Source: Natribaculum luteum | Lineage (GTDB): Archaea; Halobacteriota; Halobacteria; Halobacteriales; Natrialbaceae | Assembly (NCBI RefSeq): GCF_023008545.1 | Contig: NZ_CP095397.1 | Coordinates: 930,001-994,000, forward strand | Reading direction: 5' to 3' | DNA length: 64,000 nucleotides | Shown here: positions 36,868 through 44,049 of the stretch, piece after piece | Layout of the letters: each line of letters begins with the position of its first letter | Numbering within the stretch: the stretch's first letter is position 1 | Translations under genes and position numbers: made by a program | Notes under the pieces: model-generated | The model's input: the letters and a program-made list of their open reading frames with translations, nothing else | Database searches by the model: none | Told to the model about the DNA's origin: nothing

Positions 36868-37413
36868 ATGACCTCTCTCGACAACGTCTCTACCGAAGAC
36901 CTCCGCCAGGTCTTGGCGGAGGTCGAGGGAAAAAAGCCATCACAACGGCTCATGGCGGCGATCAATTACCTTGAAGAAGACGGTGCAACGCTACAAGAGG
37001 TCGCTGAACGCTATGGATACACTGCTGGCTGGCTCTCGCGGTGGCTTGATCGACTCGAACGGCTCGCCGACGAGCCGTTCGAGGAGGTCGTCTACGACGA
37101 GCACCGTTCAGGAAGGCCCTCAAAACTCTCCGACAAAGAACATGAACAGTTCGTTGAAGCGCTTCACAAGTCTCCAGAGGAAGTTGGACTTGACGCGCCT
37201 GCGTGGTCCGTTCCACTAGCTCGTCACTATCTCGCCGAGGAATTCGACGTTGAGTACAGTGAGCGTCACGTTCGACGATTGATGACCGAGGCCGGGCTGT
37301 CCTGGAAGACAGCCCGGCCGGAGTTTCACAAATCCGATGAGAGAGCACAGGAAGCATGGCAAGACGGGTTCAAAAAAAGCGCGACAACCTGGACGACGAA
37401 TACACGATCTTAG
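36868..37413 (+). CDS. IS630-type transposase, ORF A (DNA-binding part)
   Basis: The 181-residue product begins with a helix-turn-helix segment (about 10-75; AspGlyAlaThrLeuGlnGluValAlaGluArgTyrGly). A second winged helix (about 85-160) with TyrSerGluArgHisValArgArgLeu follows. It overlaps ORF B by 58 nt. A -1 shift in a run of seven adenines (37372-37378) would join the two into a full DDE transposase. Unshifted, the product ends in a short unrelated tail and would act as an inhibitor or binding protein. Confidence 0.85.
   Translation: MTSLDNVSTEDLRQVLAEVEGKKPSQRLMAAINYLEEDGATLQEVAERYGYTAGWLSRWLDRLERLADEPFEEVVYDEHRSGRPSKLSDKEHEQFVEALHKSPEEVGLDAPAWSVPLARHYLAEEFDVEYSERHVRRLMTEAGLSWKTARPEFHKSDERAQEAWQDGFKKSATTWTTNTRS
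36898..36924 (+). other. IS hairpin 1
   Basis: GACCTCCGCCA pairs perfectly with TGGCGGAGGTC across a 5-nt loop. It lies 30 nt inside ORF A. Confidence 0.7.
37054..37083 (+). other. IS hairpin 2
   Basis: CTCGAACGGCTCG pairs perfectly with CGAGCCGTTCGAG across a 4-nt loop, giving a 13-bp stem in ORF A. Confidence 0.7.
37290..37319 (+). other. IS hairpin 3
   Basis: GGCCGGGCTGTC pairs perfectly with GACAGCCCGGCC across a 6-nt loop, 53 nt before the A7 frameshift site. Confidence 0.7.
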
Positions 37414-37889
37414 CCATTGATCAGACGCGACAGGTTCTCTCGACACTGATTCACGCATGGTTTCCCAAGGGTGAGCGCCCGTCACTCCCGGTGACGGGCG
37501 CGTGGGACAGCATCAAACTTCTCGGTGCAGTCAGCGATACTGATGAGACGTTCTTTCTCCCCTGCGAAGAGAACTTCAACAGCGACACGACGATTCGTTT
37601 TCTGGACGCTCTCCAGACCGAGTTCGGCGAGAAAATCTGCGTTGTCCTCGACAACGCCTCGTATTTCACGGCGAACAGAGTCCAAGAGTTCGTTGAAGGT
37701 ACTCCGATCGAACTGTGTTACCTTCCGCGGGGTTCACCAGAGCTGAACCCCGCGGAAGAGTGCTGGCGACAACTCGATCAATCACTCGGCAACCGCCTAT
37801 TCGAAACGCTTGACGAACTTCGTGATGCTGCTCTCTGTGCACTGGACGAGATCAACGTGCCAGATGTCTTTACGTACTTATGTCCGTGA
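37356..37889 (+). CDS. IS630-type transposase, ORF B (DDE catalytic part)
   Basis: The 177-residue frame holds the DDE catalytic core: first Asp in LeuAlaIleAspGlnThr, second in ValValLeuAspAsnAla, Glu in LeuAsnProAlaGluGluCys. Its own ATG precedes the core, but the first ten residues make sense only after a frameshift from ORF A. It ends 1 nt before the inferred right end of the IS. The catalytic residues are intact, so it may be active. Confidence 0.85.
   Translation: MARRVQKKRDNLDDEYTILAIDQTRQVLSTLIHAWFPKGERPSLPVTGAWDSIKLLGAVSDTDETFFLPCEENFNSDTTIRFLDALQTEFGEKICVVLDNASYFTANRVQEFVEGTPIELCYLPRGSPELNPAEECWRQLDQSLGNRLFETLDELRDAALCALDEINVPDVFTYLCP
37372..37378 (+). promoter_or_regulatory. Likely -1 frameshift site (A7)
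   Basis: Seven consecutive adenines at 37372-37378 sit inside the ORF A/ORF B overlap. ORF A reads frame 1 and ORF B reads frame 0, so a -1 slip here gives the fused transposase. The hairpin at 37475-37501 is about 100 nt downstream and unlikely to be a classical stimulator. Confidence 0.55.
37475..37501 (+). other. IS hairpin 4
   Basis: GCGCCCGTCAC pairs perfectly with GTGACGGGCGC across a 5-nt loop in ORF B. Confidence 0.7.
37639..37657 (+). other. IS hairpin 5 (short)
   Basis: GCGTTGTC pairs with GACAACGC across CTC. It covers the second catalytic Asp codon region of ORF B. Confidence 0.5.
37722..37758 (+). other. IS hairpin 6
   Basis: CTTCCGCGGGGTTCA pairs perfectly with TGAACCCCGCGGAAG across a 7-nt loop. 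It is the longest stem (15 bp) and precedes the catalytic Glu codon. Confidence 0.7.
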
Positions 37890-38130
37890 GTATCAGTTCG
37901 TCGACGTGGCGAACTCGAGACGCCGCGTGAACCGAGTCGGTTCGTCGCAGCGAGAGCGTTCGGCGGACGGTATCACTGGTGGACATGTGGTGTGACATCA
38001 ATTAGCACGATAAGATATAAACGTTTGGTTTGACGCAGATTTCACGCAGACGATAGGCGACGCCGACTCGAGAGGGCGAACGGGGGCAATTCGACCACGA
38101 GACGAGCCCAAACCGAGACCAGCACACAAC

Positions 38131-38140
38131 GCTCTTATTA
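38131..38140 (+). promoter_or_regulatory. TATA box of the DUF5808 gene
   Basis: GCTCTTATTA is centred 26 nt before the ATG at 38162. The 270-bp stretch before it (37893-38130) shows only another AT-rich element (GATATAAACG, near 38013) and no gene. Confidence 0.55.
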
Positions 38141-38161
38141 CAGGGGACTGTACCCTCGAGT

Positions 38162-38449
38162 ATGGCGGACAAACCGACTTCCGGTGAGATTCTCGGTGTA
38201 CCGTACAACTTCGAGCGGCCAAGCCTGGGACGGATGCTCTCGGCGTACTGGCAGCCCGGCGAGGGAATGCTCGTCGAGAAGCCCTTCGGCGTCGGCTACA
38301 CGCTGAATCTTGCCAACTGGCGGTCGTGGATCGTCGTGCTCGTCGCGGGCGGGCTCCTGTGGCAACAGGAGAAGTCGAAGACCGCCACCAGCGAGGAGGC
38401 CAAAGCGGACGAGCCCGTCGAAGTCATCGTCGACGAAGACGACGACTAG
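38162..38449 (+). CDS. DUF5808 domain membrane protein
   Basis: The 95-residue protein carries the DUF5808 block (GlyValProTyrAsnPheGluArgProSer) followed by one membrane helix (about 52-68, TrpIleValValLeuValAlaGly). It ends in an acidic tail with AspGluAspAspAsp. Function unknown; it is common in haloarchaea. The leaderless promoter 26 nt upstream fixes the ATG. Confidence 0.85.
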   Translation: MADKPTSGEILGVPYNFERPSLGRMLSAYWQPGEGMLVEKPFGVGYTLNLANWRSWIVVLVAGGLLWQQEKSKTATSEEAKADEPVEVIVDEDDD

Positions 38450-38789
38450 CGTCGATCGGTCGACGATCGATCTCTCGTTCTCCCGGCGACCACGAGCGAT
38501 CAGTTCGTGGTGTCGCTCGTGTGACGTGGCGCGCGAGCGGCGTGTACGCCGTCGAAAATATTGCGCCGGATCGAAGGTATAAGTACGACTTCGCCGCTCG
38601 AGCGGTGGTATATTAGTTTCAATCATTATATTTTATCTTAGATAAGTTATCGATCGCTCACGTGAGGTGATGCTGAACCAACGCGGATACTATATTTCGC
38701 GAGTCCCGTAAGGCTATTAAACTCGAGTCGATCGACGGTCAGTCGTCGATGGCAGTCACACAGCCACACGAGAAAGCGGGTGACCGCAG
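38450..38789. other. Intergenic region before the TauE operon
   Basis: In this 340-bp stretch I see no gene of normal size. It is AT-rich from 38610 to 38720, with TATTAGTTTCAATCATTATATTTTA-type sequence and a promoter-like CTATTAAAC (38712-38720) facing the DUF7512-like gene. A 15-codon ORF at 38749-38796 overlaps the next start by 7 nt and is not convincing. Confidence 0.5.
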
Positions 38790-38939
38790 ATGCTAGGAAT
38801 CGAATCGTTCGGAGCGACGGGACAGGCGCTCACCGAAGTGGGCGTCGTACTCGCTGACGCGATCGTGCTGTACGTCGTCTACGGAGCCGTGACGTCGCTT
38901 CTCGGCGGGAAGATCAGGCAAACAGTGGGTGGTGAGTAG
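38790..38939 (+). CDS. Small membrane protein (DUF7512-like), partner of TauE/SafE
   Basis: The 49-residue protein is LeuGlyIleGluSerPheGlyAlaThr at the start, then a single membrane helix (ValValLeuAlaAspAlaIleValLeuTyrVal) and a basic, glycine-rich end. I recognise the DUF7512 pattern. It is too short for a usual ORF cutoff. It ends 3 bp before the ATG of the TauE/SafE exporter, so the pair is co-transcribed. It may be an accessory subunit; the role is inference. Confidence 0.7.
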   Translation: MLGIESFGATGQALTEVGVVLADAIVLYVVYGAVTSLLGGKIRQTVGGE

Positions 38940-38942
38940 TCG

Positions 38943-39947
38943 ATGGCGATGGAACTGTTCGGCATCGCGATGGTCCAGCTCATCCTGTTCGTCGGGTTTG
39001 GGCTGCTCATCGGGACGCTCTTTGGATTCTTCGGGATGGGCGGGTCGTTTCTCGTGACGCCCGCACTGCTCGTCCTGGGCTACGACTCCACGACTGCAGT
39101 CGGGAGTGGCCTGGCGTTCGTCTTCGGGACGTCGGTCATCGCCGCCCTTCGCCACCGCGATCACGGGCAGGTCGACTACAAACTCGGCCTCATGTTCATC
39201 GTCGGGATGACCGCCGGCATCGAGGTCGGCAAGGAGGCCGTCTTCTACCTGAAGGAACTCGGCATCGCCGACCTCGTCGTGAGCGTCTCGTACGTCGGCT
39301 TGCTCGCGGTCGTGGGGCTGCTCATGTTCCGTGACGCACGAAGCGACGAGCCCGACGACGCGAACGACGAGCCCGCGATCGCCGAACGGCTGGGTGCGTT
39401 CCAGATTCCGCCGATGATCTCTATCAAAGGCGGTGCGGAGGTTTCGCTGTGGCTAACGCTGAGCATCGCGCTGGGTATCGGCGTTCTCTCCGGCTTCCTC
39501 GGCGTCGGCGGCGGCTTCCTGCTGATGCCCGCCATGATGTACGTCCTCGGCGTGCCAGCGGCGGTCGCCGTCGGTACCGACGTGTTCCAGATTACGGCCT
39601 CCGGCGCGTTCGGTGCGTTCACCTACGCGCAGTCCGGTGCCGTCGACCTCTCGATCGTCCTCCCGCTGCTTACGGGCAGTGCGATGGGCGCTCGTATCGG
39701 TGCCGGCGCAACCGCGCTCGTAGACGAAGACGACATCACGGAGTACTTCGCCGCCATGCTGCTTGCAGGATCGGCCGCCGTGGCAAGCAAGAACCTCGGC
39801 AACGCCTACGACGTCGAGTTGCTGAACCAGCTCAGCATCGTGCTCATCTTCGGCGCAGCACTGGTGGTCACCGGGGCCATCGTGTGGGCGAGCATACAGA
39901 GTATGCAAGACGGCGAGACGGCCTCCGCTCCCGCCGCCGCCGATTGA
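38943..39947 (+). CDS. Sulfite exporter TauE/SafE family protein
   Basis: The 334-residue membrane protein has about eight helices arranged as two similar halves. Each opens with a GlyPhePheGlyMetGlyGlySerPhe or GlyPheLeuGlyValGlyGlyGlyPhe motif, the TauE/SafE signature. An acidic cytoplasmic loop (AspGluProAspAspAlaAsnAsp) separates the halves. Family members export sulfite or sulfoacetate or move other organosulfur anions; the substrate is unknown. It forms an operon with the upstream 49-residue protein. Confidence 0.9.
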   Translation: MAMELFGIAMVQLILFVGFGLLIGTLFGFFGMGGSFLVTPALLVLGYDSTTAVGSGLAFVFGTSVIAALRHRDHGQVDYKLGLMFIVGMTAGIEVGKEAVFYLKELGIADLVVSVSYVGLLAVVGLLMFRDARSDEPDDANDEPAIAERLGAFQIPPMISIKGGAEVSLWLTLSIALGIGVLSGFLGVGGGFLLMPAMMYVLGVPAAVAVGTDVFQITASGAFGAFTYAQSGAVDLSIVLPLLTGSAMGARIGAGATALVDEDDITEYFAAMLLAGSAAVASKNLGNAYDVELLNQLSIVLIFGAALVVTGAIVWASIQSMQDGETASAPAAAD

Positions 39948-39989
39948 GCGGCCTTTGTCACCCACTCGAGACCGAACTCGACGGGACGA

Positions 39990-40631
39990 CTACCGATCGA
40001 CTTCGCCCATGATCGTATCGAGACTGCCGATCGCGGCGATCAGGTCGGGGACGTACTCGCCGCGGACGATCTCGGGGAGTGCAGAGAGGTTCGAGAAACA
40101 GGGGCTCCGAATCTTGAACCGGGCGGGCGTGTCCGTCCCGTCCGAGCGGATGTAGATGCCGAGTTCGCCCTTCGCGGCCTCGACGGCGCGATAAATCTCG
40201 GCGTCGTCGTCGGGTTTGAGCGTCCGGGGGACGTTGCTCTGGATCGTCCGATCGTCGTCGGGCCACTCCTCGAGTACGTCGAGACACTGCGCGACGATCT
40301 TCGCTGACTCCTCGATCTCCCACATGCGCACGAGGACGCGACTGTAGTTGTCCTCCCTGTCTTCGCTGACGACGTCCCACTCGAGTTCGGGGTAGTAGCC
40401 GTAGGGGTCGTCCCGCCGGAGGTCGTAGTCGATCCCCGAACCGCGAGCGACGGGGCCGGTACAGCCGTACTGTTTCGCGACGTCTGGCTCGAGAACGCCG
40501 GTGTCGACGCAGCGAGCCTGGAACACCTCGTTGGTAACGAGCAGGTCGTGGTACTCGTCGATCTTCGCCGGGAGCCCGTCGAGGACGTCGCCGACGAACT
40601 CGGCTGTGCCTCCGGAACGGCCGCCGAACAC
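39990..40631 (-). pseudogene. 5'-truncated NADH dehydrogenase-like subunit D (nuoD/nuoCD) remnant
   Basis: The 213-codon frame encodes only the C-terminal part of complex I subunit D: LysIleAspGluTyrHisAspLeu, ThrGlyProValAlaArgGlySerGlyIleAspTyr, AspAspProTyrGlyTyr, then ArgPheLysIleArgSerProCysPheSer. Haloarchaeal NuoCD is about 550 residues; everything before the PheArgProGlyGly region is absent and upstream sequence does not continue it. The GTG at 40631 is merely the first possible start. A whole complex I must lie elsewhere, so this is a decaying duplicate or a product of rearrangement. Confidence 0.7.
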
Positions 40632-40714
40632 CTCCGGAAGGCAGAGCAGACAGTGATCGACAGCCTCGAGTTGTAACCGACGACGCTTTGCCCCCGCCGG
40701 ACGGCCCCTCGAAC

Positions 40715-41314
40715 ATGGCCATCCAGTTCGTCACGGGCAACGAGGGGAAAGTCCGGGAAGCACGCGAGTACCTCGAGGGCGTCGAACCAGTCGAGCAGGT
40801 CGCGTTCGACTACACGGAGATCCAGAGCGACGACCTCGGCGAAATCGCGGCACACGGCGCACTCGAGGCGTTCGAGGAACTCGGCGGCGAAGACGGCGTG
40901 CTCGTCGACGACGCGGGGCTGTTCGTCGACGCGCTCGGAGGATTTCCGGGGCCGTACTCGGCGTACGTCGAGGACACAGTCGGCGTCGAACGCCTCTGGC
41001 GGCTCGCGAGCGAGGAGGAGAACCGGCGGGCACACTTCCGGACGGTGCTGGCCTACGTCGACGGCGAGCTGCTCCGCACCGCGGAACGCTCGAGCAGGGA
41101 CGGAAGCGACCCACGAGAGCTTGGCGTACAGACGTTCGAGGGATCGGTCGCCGGGACGCTCGTCGCACCCCGGGGCGAGGGCGGGTTCGGCTACGATCCG
41201 ATCTTCGAGTACAACGGGACGACGATGGCGGAGATGAGCACCGAAGAGAAGAACGCGATCTCCCACCGAGGGCGCGCCCTGGCGGCATTCGCGGACTGGT
41301 ACGCCGACCGGTGA
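40715..41314 (+). CDS. rdgB: XTP/dITP (non-canonical purine NTP) pyrophosphatase
   Basis: The 199-residue Ham1/RdgB enzyme removes deaminated purine nucleotides. PheValThrGlyAsnGluGlyLys at the N-terminus is the substrate loop, GluAspAspAlaGlyLeu-like LeuValAspAspAlaGlyLeu holds the catalytic Asp pair, and PheGlyTyrAspProIlePhe and SerHisArgGlyArgAla follow. Length normal. Start chosen at 40715 because the family begins directly with the first strand. It is divergent from the nuoD remnant. Confidence 0.95.
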   Translation: MAIQFVTGNEGKVREAREYLEGVEPVEQVAFDYTEIQSDDLGEIAAHGALEAFEELGGEDGVLVDDAGLFVDALGGFPGPYSAYVEDTVGVERLWRLASEEENRRAHFRTVLAYVDGELLRTAERSSRDGSDPRELGVQTFEGSVAGTLVAPRGEGGFGYDPIFEYNGTTMAEMSTEEKNAISHRGRALAAFADWYADR

Positions 41315-41463
41315 TAGTGTCGACTGCGACTGTGTCCCGGGCCGGGGGCCACGGGCGCTCCGGACCTGACTCGCAACCGTCGTTACGAGTCGGCCGACCG
41401 GCACCGATCTACATCGGTCCGTTCGACAGTTTGTGTAGATTGGTAACAGTAGACAATGACTAA

Positions 41464-41487
41464 ACCCTCCGTCGCCGTACGGAGGGT
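41464..41487 (+). promoter_or_regulatory. 9-bp inverted repeat directly before the HTH-GNAT start
   Basis: ACCCTCCGT (41464-41472) and ACGGAGGGT (41479-41487) are perfectly complementary with a 6-nt spacer. The repeat ends at the base before the ATG at 41488. It could be an operator for the gene's own HTH domain, or an RNA hairpin that hides the start. Confidence 0.5.
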
Positions 41488-42219
41488 ATGGACGCAATCG
41501 AGCGGCCAACGTTCGAGTCCGACGCCAGTCGGCGGATCTACGAGTACGTCGAGCGAAACGGCACCGTAAAACGGAACTCGCTTCGCGATCACGTCGACCT
41601 CTCCGCCGAGGAGTTCGGGACGCACCTCGAGGAGCTGAAGACGAGAGGATACCTGGAAGAAGAGGGCGGGACGCTCCAGATCGCACTCGAGTTCGGCGCG
41701 ATCGAGGAGTACGAGACCGACGGCCTCCACTTTACCGTTCGCCCGGCACGCCAGACCGACTTCGATGGACTCGTCGAGACCATCCGCGACGTCACCGCCG
41801 AGGAGACGTACGTCGTCGCCGAGACTATCGCCGAGCAACTCCTCTACGAGCAGGCCGTGACCCGGCACAACACCGTCGAGTCGCGCGTGTTCTTCGTCGC
41901 CACCGTCGACGGCGAGGTGGTCGGGTGGACCCACCTCGACTGTCCGCAGGTCGACCAGGTCCAGGAGGTCGCCCGCCAGACCGTCGGCGTTCGCGAGGCC
42001 TACCGCGGGAAGGGCATCGGGAGCAAACTGCTCCAGCGCGGACTCGAGTGGGCCGAGGCGAACGGCTACCGGAAGGTGTACAACAGCGTTCCGATGACCA
42101 ACGACCGGGCGCTCGAGTTTCTCACCGACCACGGCTGGGACACCGAGGCCATCCGCCGGGACCACTACACGATCGACGGCGAGTACGTCGACGAGGTCAT
42201 GATGGCCTACAGCTTCTAG
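41488..42219 (+). CDS. HTH-GNAT fusion acetyltransferase
   Basis: The 243-residue protein has a winged-helix-like N-terminus (about 8-65: IleTyrGluTyrValGluArgAsnGlyThrVal, then GluLeuLysThrArgGlyTyrLeu). A GNAT domain follows (about 82-240) with the acetyl-CoA loop TyrArgGlyLysGlyIleGlySer and a terminal aromatic strand. The substrate is unknown. The fusion suggests that an acetyltransferase recognises DNA or reads a protein partner. Confidence 0.85.
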   Translation: MDAIERPTFESDASRRIYEYVERNGTVKRNSLRDHVDLSAEEFGTHLEELKTRGYLEEEGGTLQIALEFGAIEEYETDGLHFTVRPARQTDFDGLVETIRDVTAEETYVVAETIAEQLLYEQAVTRHNTVESRVFFVATVDGEVVGWTHLDCPQVDQVQEVARQTVGVREAYRGKGIGSKLLQRGLEWAEANGYRKVYNSVPMTNDRALEFLTDHGWDTEAIRRDHYTIDGEYVDEVMMAYSF

Positions 42220-42241
42220 GCGCGCCCGACGCTGCCGACGA

Positions 42242-42715
42242 TCACGCCCGCGGGTCGACGTCCGGGCCCGGGTACGTGCTGCCTTCGACGGCCTCGTAGA
42301 GGCTCTCGGCGTCGAACAGGCGGGCGAAGGCGTCCGGCGGGCGAACGCTGACCGAGATTCGCGGCTGCAGCGTCAGCCCCGCCTTCGCGGACCGGAGTCC
42401 CTCGTCGTACGAGAGCAGGTGGGCCGCCGTTCCCCGGTAGGCCGAGGCGAGCGCGGGGTGGTCCCCTTCCGGATGCTCGACGCGGACGCGCTCGTCCTCG
42501 AGTCGTGCCCGGTGGTCTGCAGCGAGATCGGGATCGGCGAGGTCGGCGACGAGCGCCTCCGTTTCGGCGAGCAGTGGATCGCTCGCGACCAGTTCGGCCC
42601 ACGAGTGGCGACGAACGTGATCGAGCGCCTCGCGGGCGTCGCCGCCGACGAGTAGATCGGCCGCGAGCACGTCGGCGTCGGCGACCACACGGGCCGGGTT
42701 CGGTCGCTCAGGCAT
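42242..42715 (-). CDS. PIN-domain protein (toxin-like ribonuclease, DUF7384-like)
   Basis: The 157-residue protein is a PIN-like nuclease fold. Acidic metal-binding positions are visible: Asp13 and Asp15 in ValValAlaAspAlaAspVal, Asp85 in GlyAspHisProAlaLeu, and Asp104 in LeuSerTyrAspGlu. It overlaps the stop of the 34-residue upstream ORF by 8 nt, a typical toxin-antitoxin arrangement. I link it to the haloarchaeal DUF7384-type PIN group from memory. RNase activity is inferred. Confidence 0.8.
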   Translation of the reverse strand: MPERPNPARVVADADVLAADLLVGGDAREALDHVRRHSWAELVASDPLLAETEALVADLADPDLAADHRARLEDERVRVEHPEGDHPALASAYRGTAAHLLSYDEGLRSAKAGLTLQPRISVSVRPPDAFARLFDAESLYEAVEGSTYPGPDVDPRA

Positions 42716-42812
42716 CGTCGGTCCTCCGGCAGGCGAGTTCCTCGGCGATCTCCTCGAGTGTGACCTCGTACGTCTCGGCGCGGTCGAACAGCGCATCCCA
42801 GCGTTCGGTCAT
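42708..42812 (-). CDS. Small antitoxin-like protein upstream of PIN gene
   Basis: The 34-residue protein has ThrGluArgTrpAspAlaLeuPheAspArgAla, a helix, and GluIleAlaGluGluLeuAlaCysArgArg. It overlaps the PIN gene by 8 nt. Very short VapB-like partners of this shape occur before haloarchaeal PIN genes as far as I recall. It is too short for common ORF cutoffs. An antitoxin function is inferred from position and size only. Confidence 0.6.
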   Translation of the reverse strand: MTERWDALFDRAETYEVTLEEIAEELACRRTDDA

Positions 42813-42865
42813 CGCCGGACGTTCGACGCTCGAGGTGAAAAAGCGGTGCGTTCGGCGGGAGCGTC

Positions 42866-43963
42866 TCACCGCGAGCCGAGCCAGTAGACGACGGCCCCGA
42901 GGACGAACGCGACGCCGACGTTGACCAGCAGGCCGACGAGACCGACGGCGGCGACGAGGGCGAACGCCCGTAGTCCGTCGACGGGCTCGAATGCGGCTCG
43001 ACCGAGTTCGAGGGCGACGACGGCGAGCAGGACGCCGAGCAGGGCAAGCGGGAACGCGGCGAGCAACGCGCCGGTGGCGACGAGCGCGAGCGCGAGGTAG
43101 CCAAGTCCCAGCAGGACGTTCGCGCCGCCGGTTCGCGCGCCGAAGGCGTACTTCCCGGCGAGGCCGCCGCTGCCGTGACACATCGGCACGCCGCCGATCG
43201 GGACCGCCGTGAGACACGTGATGCCCATGCTCTCGGCGAGGTCGTCCGCCGAGACGTCGCGGCCGTAGAGGTCGGCACAGAGCAACGACGTCGCGATCGC
43301 TGCGTTGCCGATCGTCATTCCGAGCTGGGCGACCGTCCCCTCGAGCGCTCCCGCCGTGAGCGTCGGTCCGCCGACGGGAAAGAGCGTGGCGGCCGGTATC
43401 TGGAGCGTCGGCACGCCGGCGGCGACGACGGCGACGACCCCGCCGACGGCGAGGACGATCAGGGGACTCACCCGGTGGTAGCCGACGACGGCGAGAGCGC
43501 CCACGAGGGCGATCCCGGCGAGGGCAACGGGAACGTTCCCGATCGAGAGGTCGACGGCCGCCTCGAGCAACAGCAGGGCGACCGCGAGCTGGACGCCGCG
43601 GACGACCGGTTCGCCGACGACGCGCTGGACGCGACCGATCAGTCCGGCGCGGCCGGCGACGATCAGCGCGACGCCCGCGAGGAGGCCGGCCGCGGCGAGT
43701 TCCGCGTACGAGAGGACGCCGACGATCGACAGCCCGACGAGGGCTTTCATCGGCTCGACCGAGATCGGCATCCCGTAGTACAGCCCCCAGACGATCTGGA
43801 AGACGCCGAAGCCGACGAGGACGTGCGGAAGCGAGATGGTCGTGGTCATCGCGAGCGCGACCAGCAGCGGGAGGACCGTAATCGAATCCCCTAGCGCGCC
43901 GGTCAGCTCCCCCGTCGTGAACTCGAGATCGTGTCGAGTCGGCGTTTCCCACGAAAAAGCCAT
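42866..43963 (-). CDS. Molybdate/sulfate transporter (MOT1-type)
   Basis: The 365-residue protein has 11-12 hydrophobic segments and a duplicated half. It contains a short GlyAlaLeuGlyAspSerIleThrValLeuPro motif near residue 23 and a conserved ValProMetCysHisGlySerGlyGly block near residue 264, both seen in MOT1-type transporters (MFS_MOT1 domain pair). The family is related to SulP but lacks the STAS domain. Molybdate is the best-studied substrate; here sulfate cannot be excluded. It stands alone. Confidence 0.88.
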   Translation of the reverse strand: MAFSWETPTRHDLEFTTGELTGALGDSITVLPLLVALAMTTTISLPHVLVGFGVFQIVWGLYYGMPISVEPMKALVGLSIVGVLSYAELAAAGLLAGVALIVAGRAGLIGRVQRVVGEPVVRGVQLAVALLLLEAAVDLSIGNVPVALAGIALVGALAVVGYHRVSPLIVLAVGGVVAVVAAGVPTLQIPAATLFPVGGPTLTAGALEGTVAQLGMTIGNAAIATSLLCADLYGRDVSADDLAESMGITCLTAVPIGGVPMCHGSGGLAGKYAFGARTGGANVLLGLGYLALALVATGALLAAFPLALLGVLLAVVALELGRAAFEPVDGLRAFALVAAVGLVGLLVNVGVAFVLGAVVYWLGSR

Positions 43964-44049
43964 CTAGACCGGGGTACGAGACGGCTCCATTTCACTGTTT
44001 GCAGTAACTATCCTGCATTTCAGACGGCGAGTAGTGTGATGAGAAGTGG

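Larger units (their letters stand above)
36823..37892 (+). mobile_element. IS630-type insertion sequence, about 1.07 kb
   Basis: The element carries two overlapping transposase frames and is bounded by TA dinucleotides (36823-36824 and 37891-37892), as expected of IS630-family TA target duplication. Imperfect terminal similarity is visible: TACTGTCAGCC at the left and TACTCACGGAC when the right is reverse-complemented. GC content is plainly lower than neighbours, indicating recent arrival. Exact ends are inferred. Five perfect 11-15 bp hairpins and one 8-bp hairpin lie inside the coding frames. Confidence 0.75.

Noticed and set aside
36823-37892. Idea that the IS630-type element is the parent of the MITE-like repeats
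   Set aside because: The element's ends (TACTGTCAGCC and TACTCACGGAC) do not match the MITE ends (TACTGCCGGACAACA) beyond the first four bases.
38749-38796. 15-codon ORF upstream of the TauE partner
   Set aside because: Too short to judge and its only support is a 7-nt overlap with the next start.
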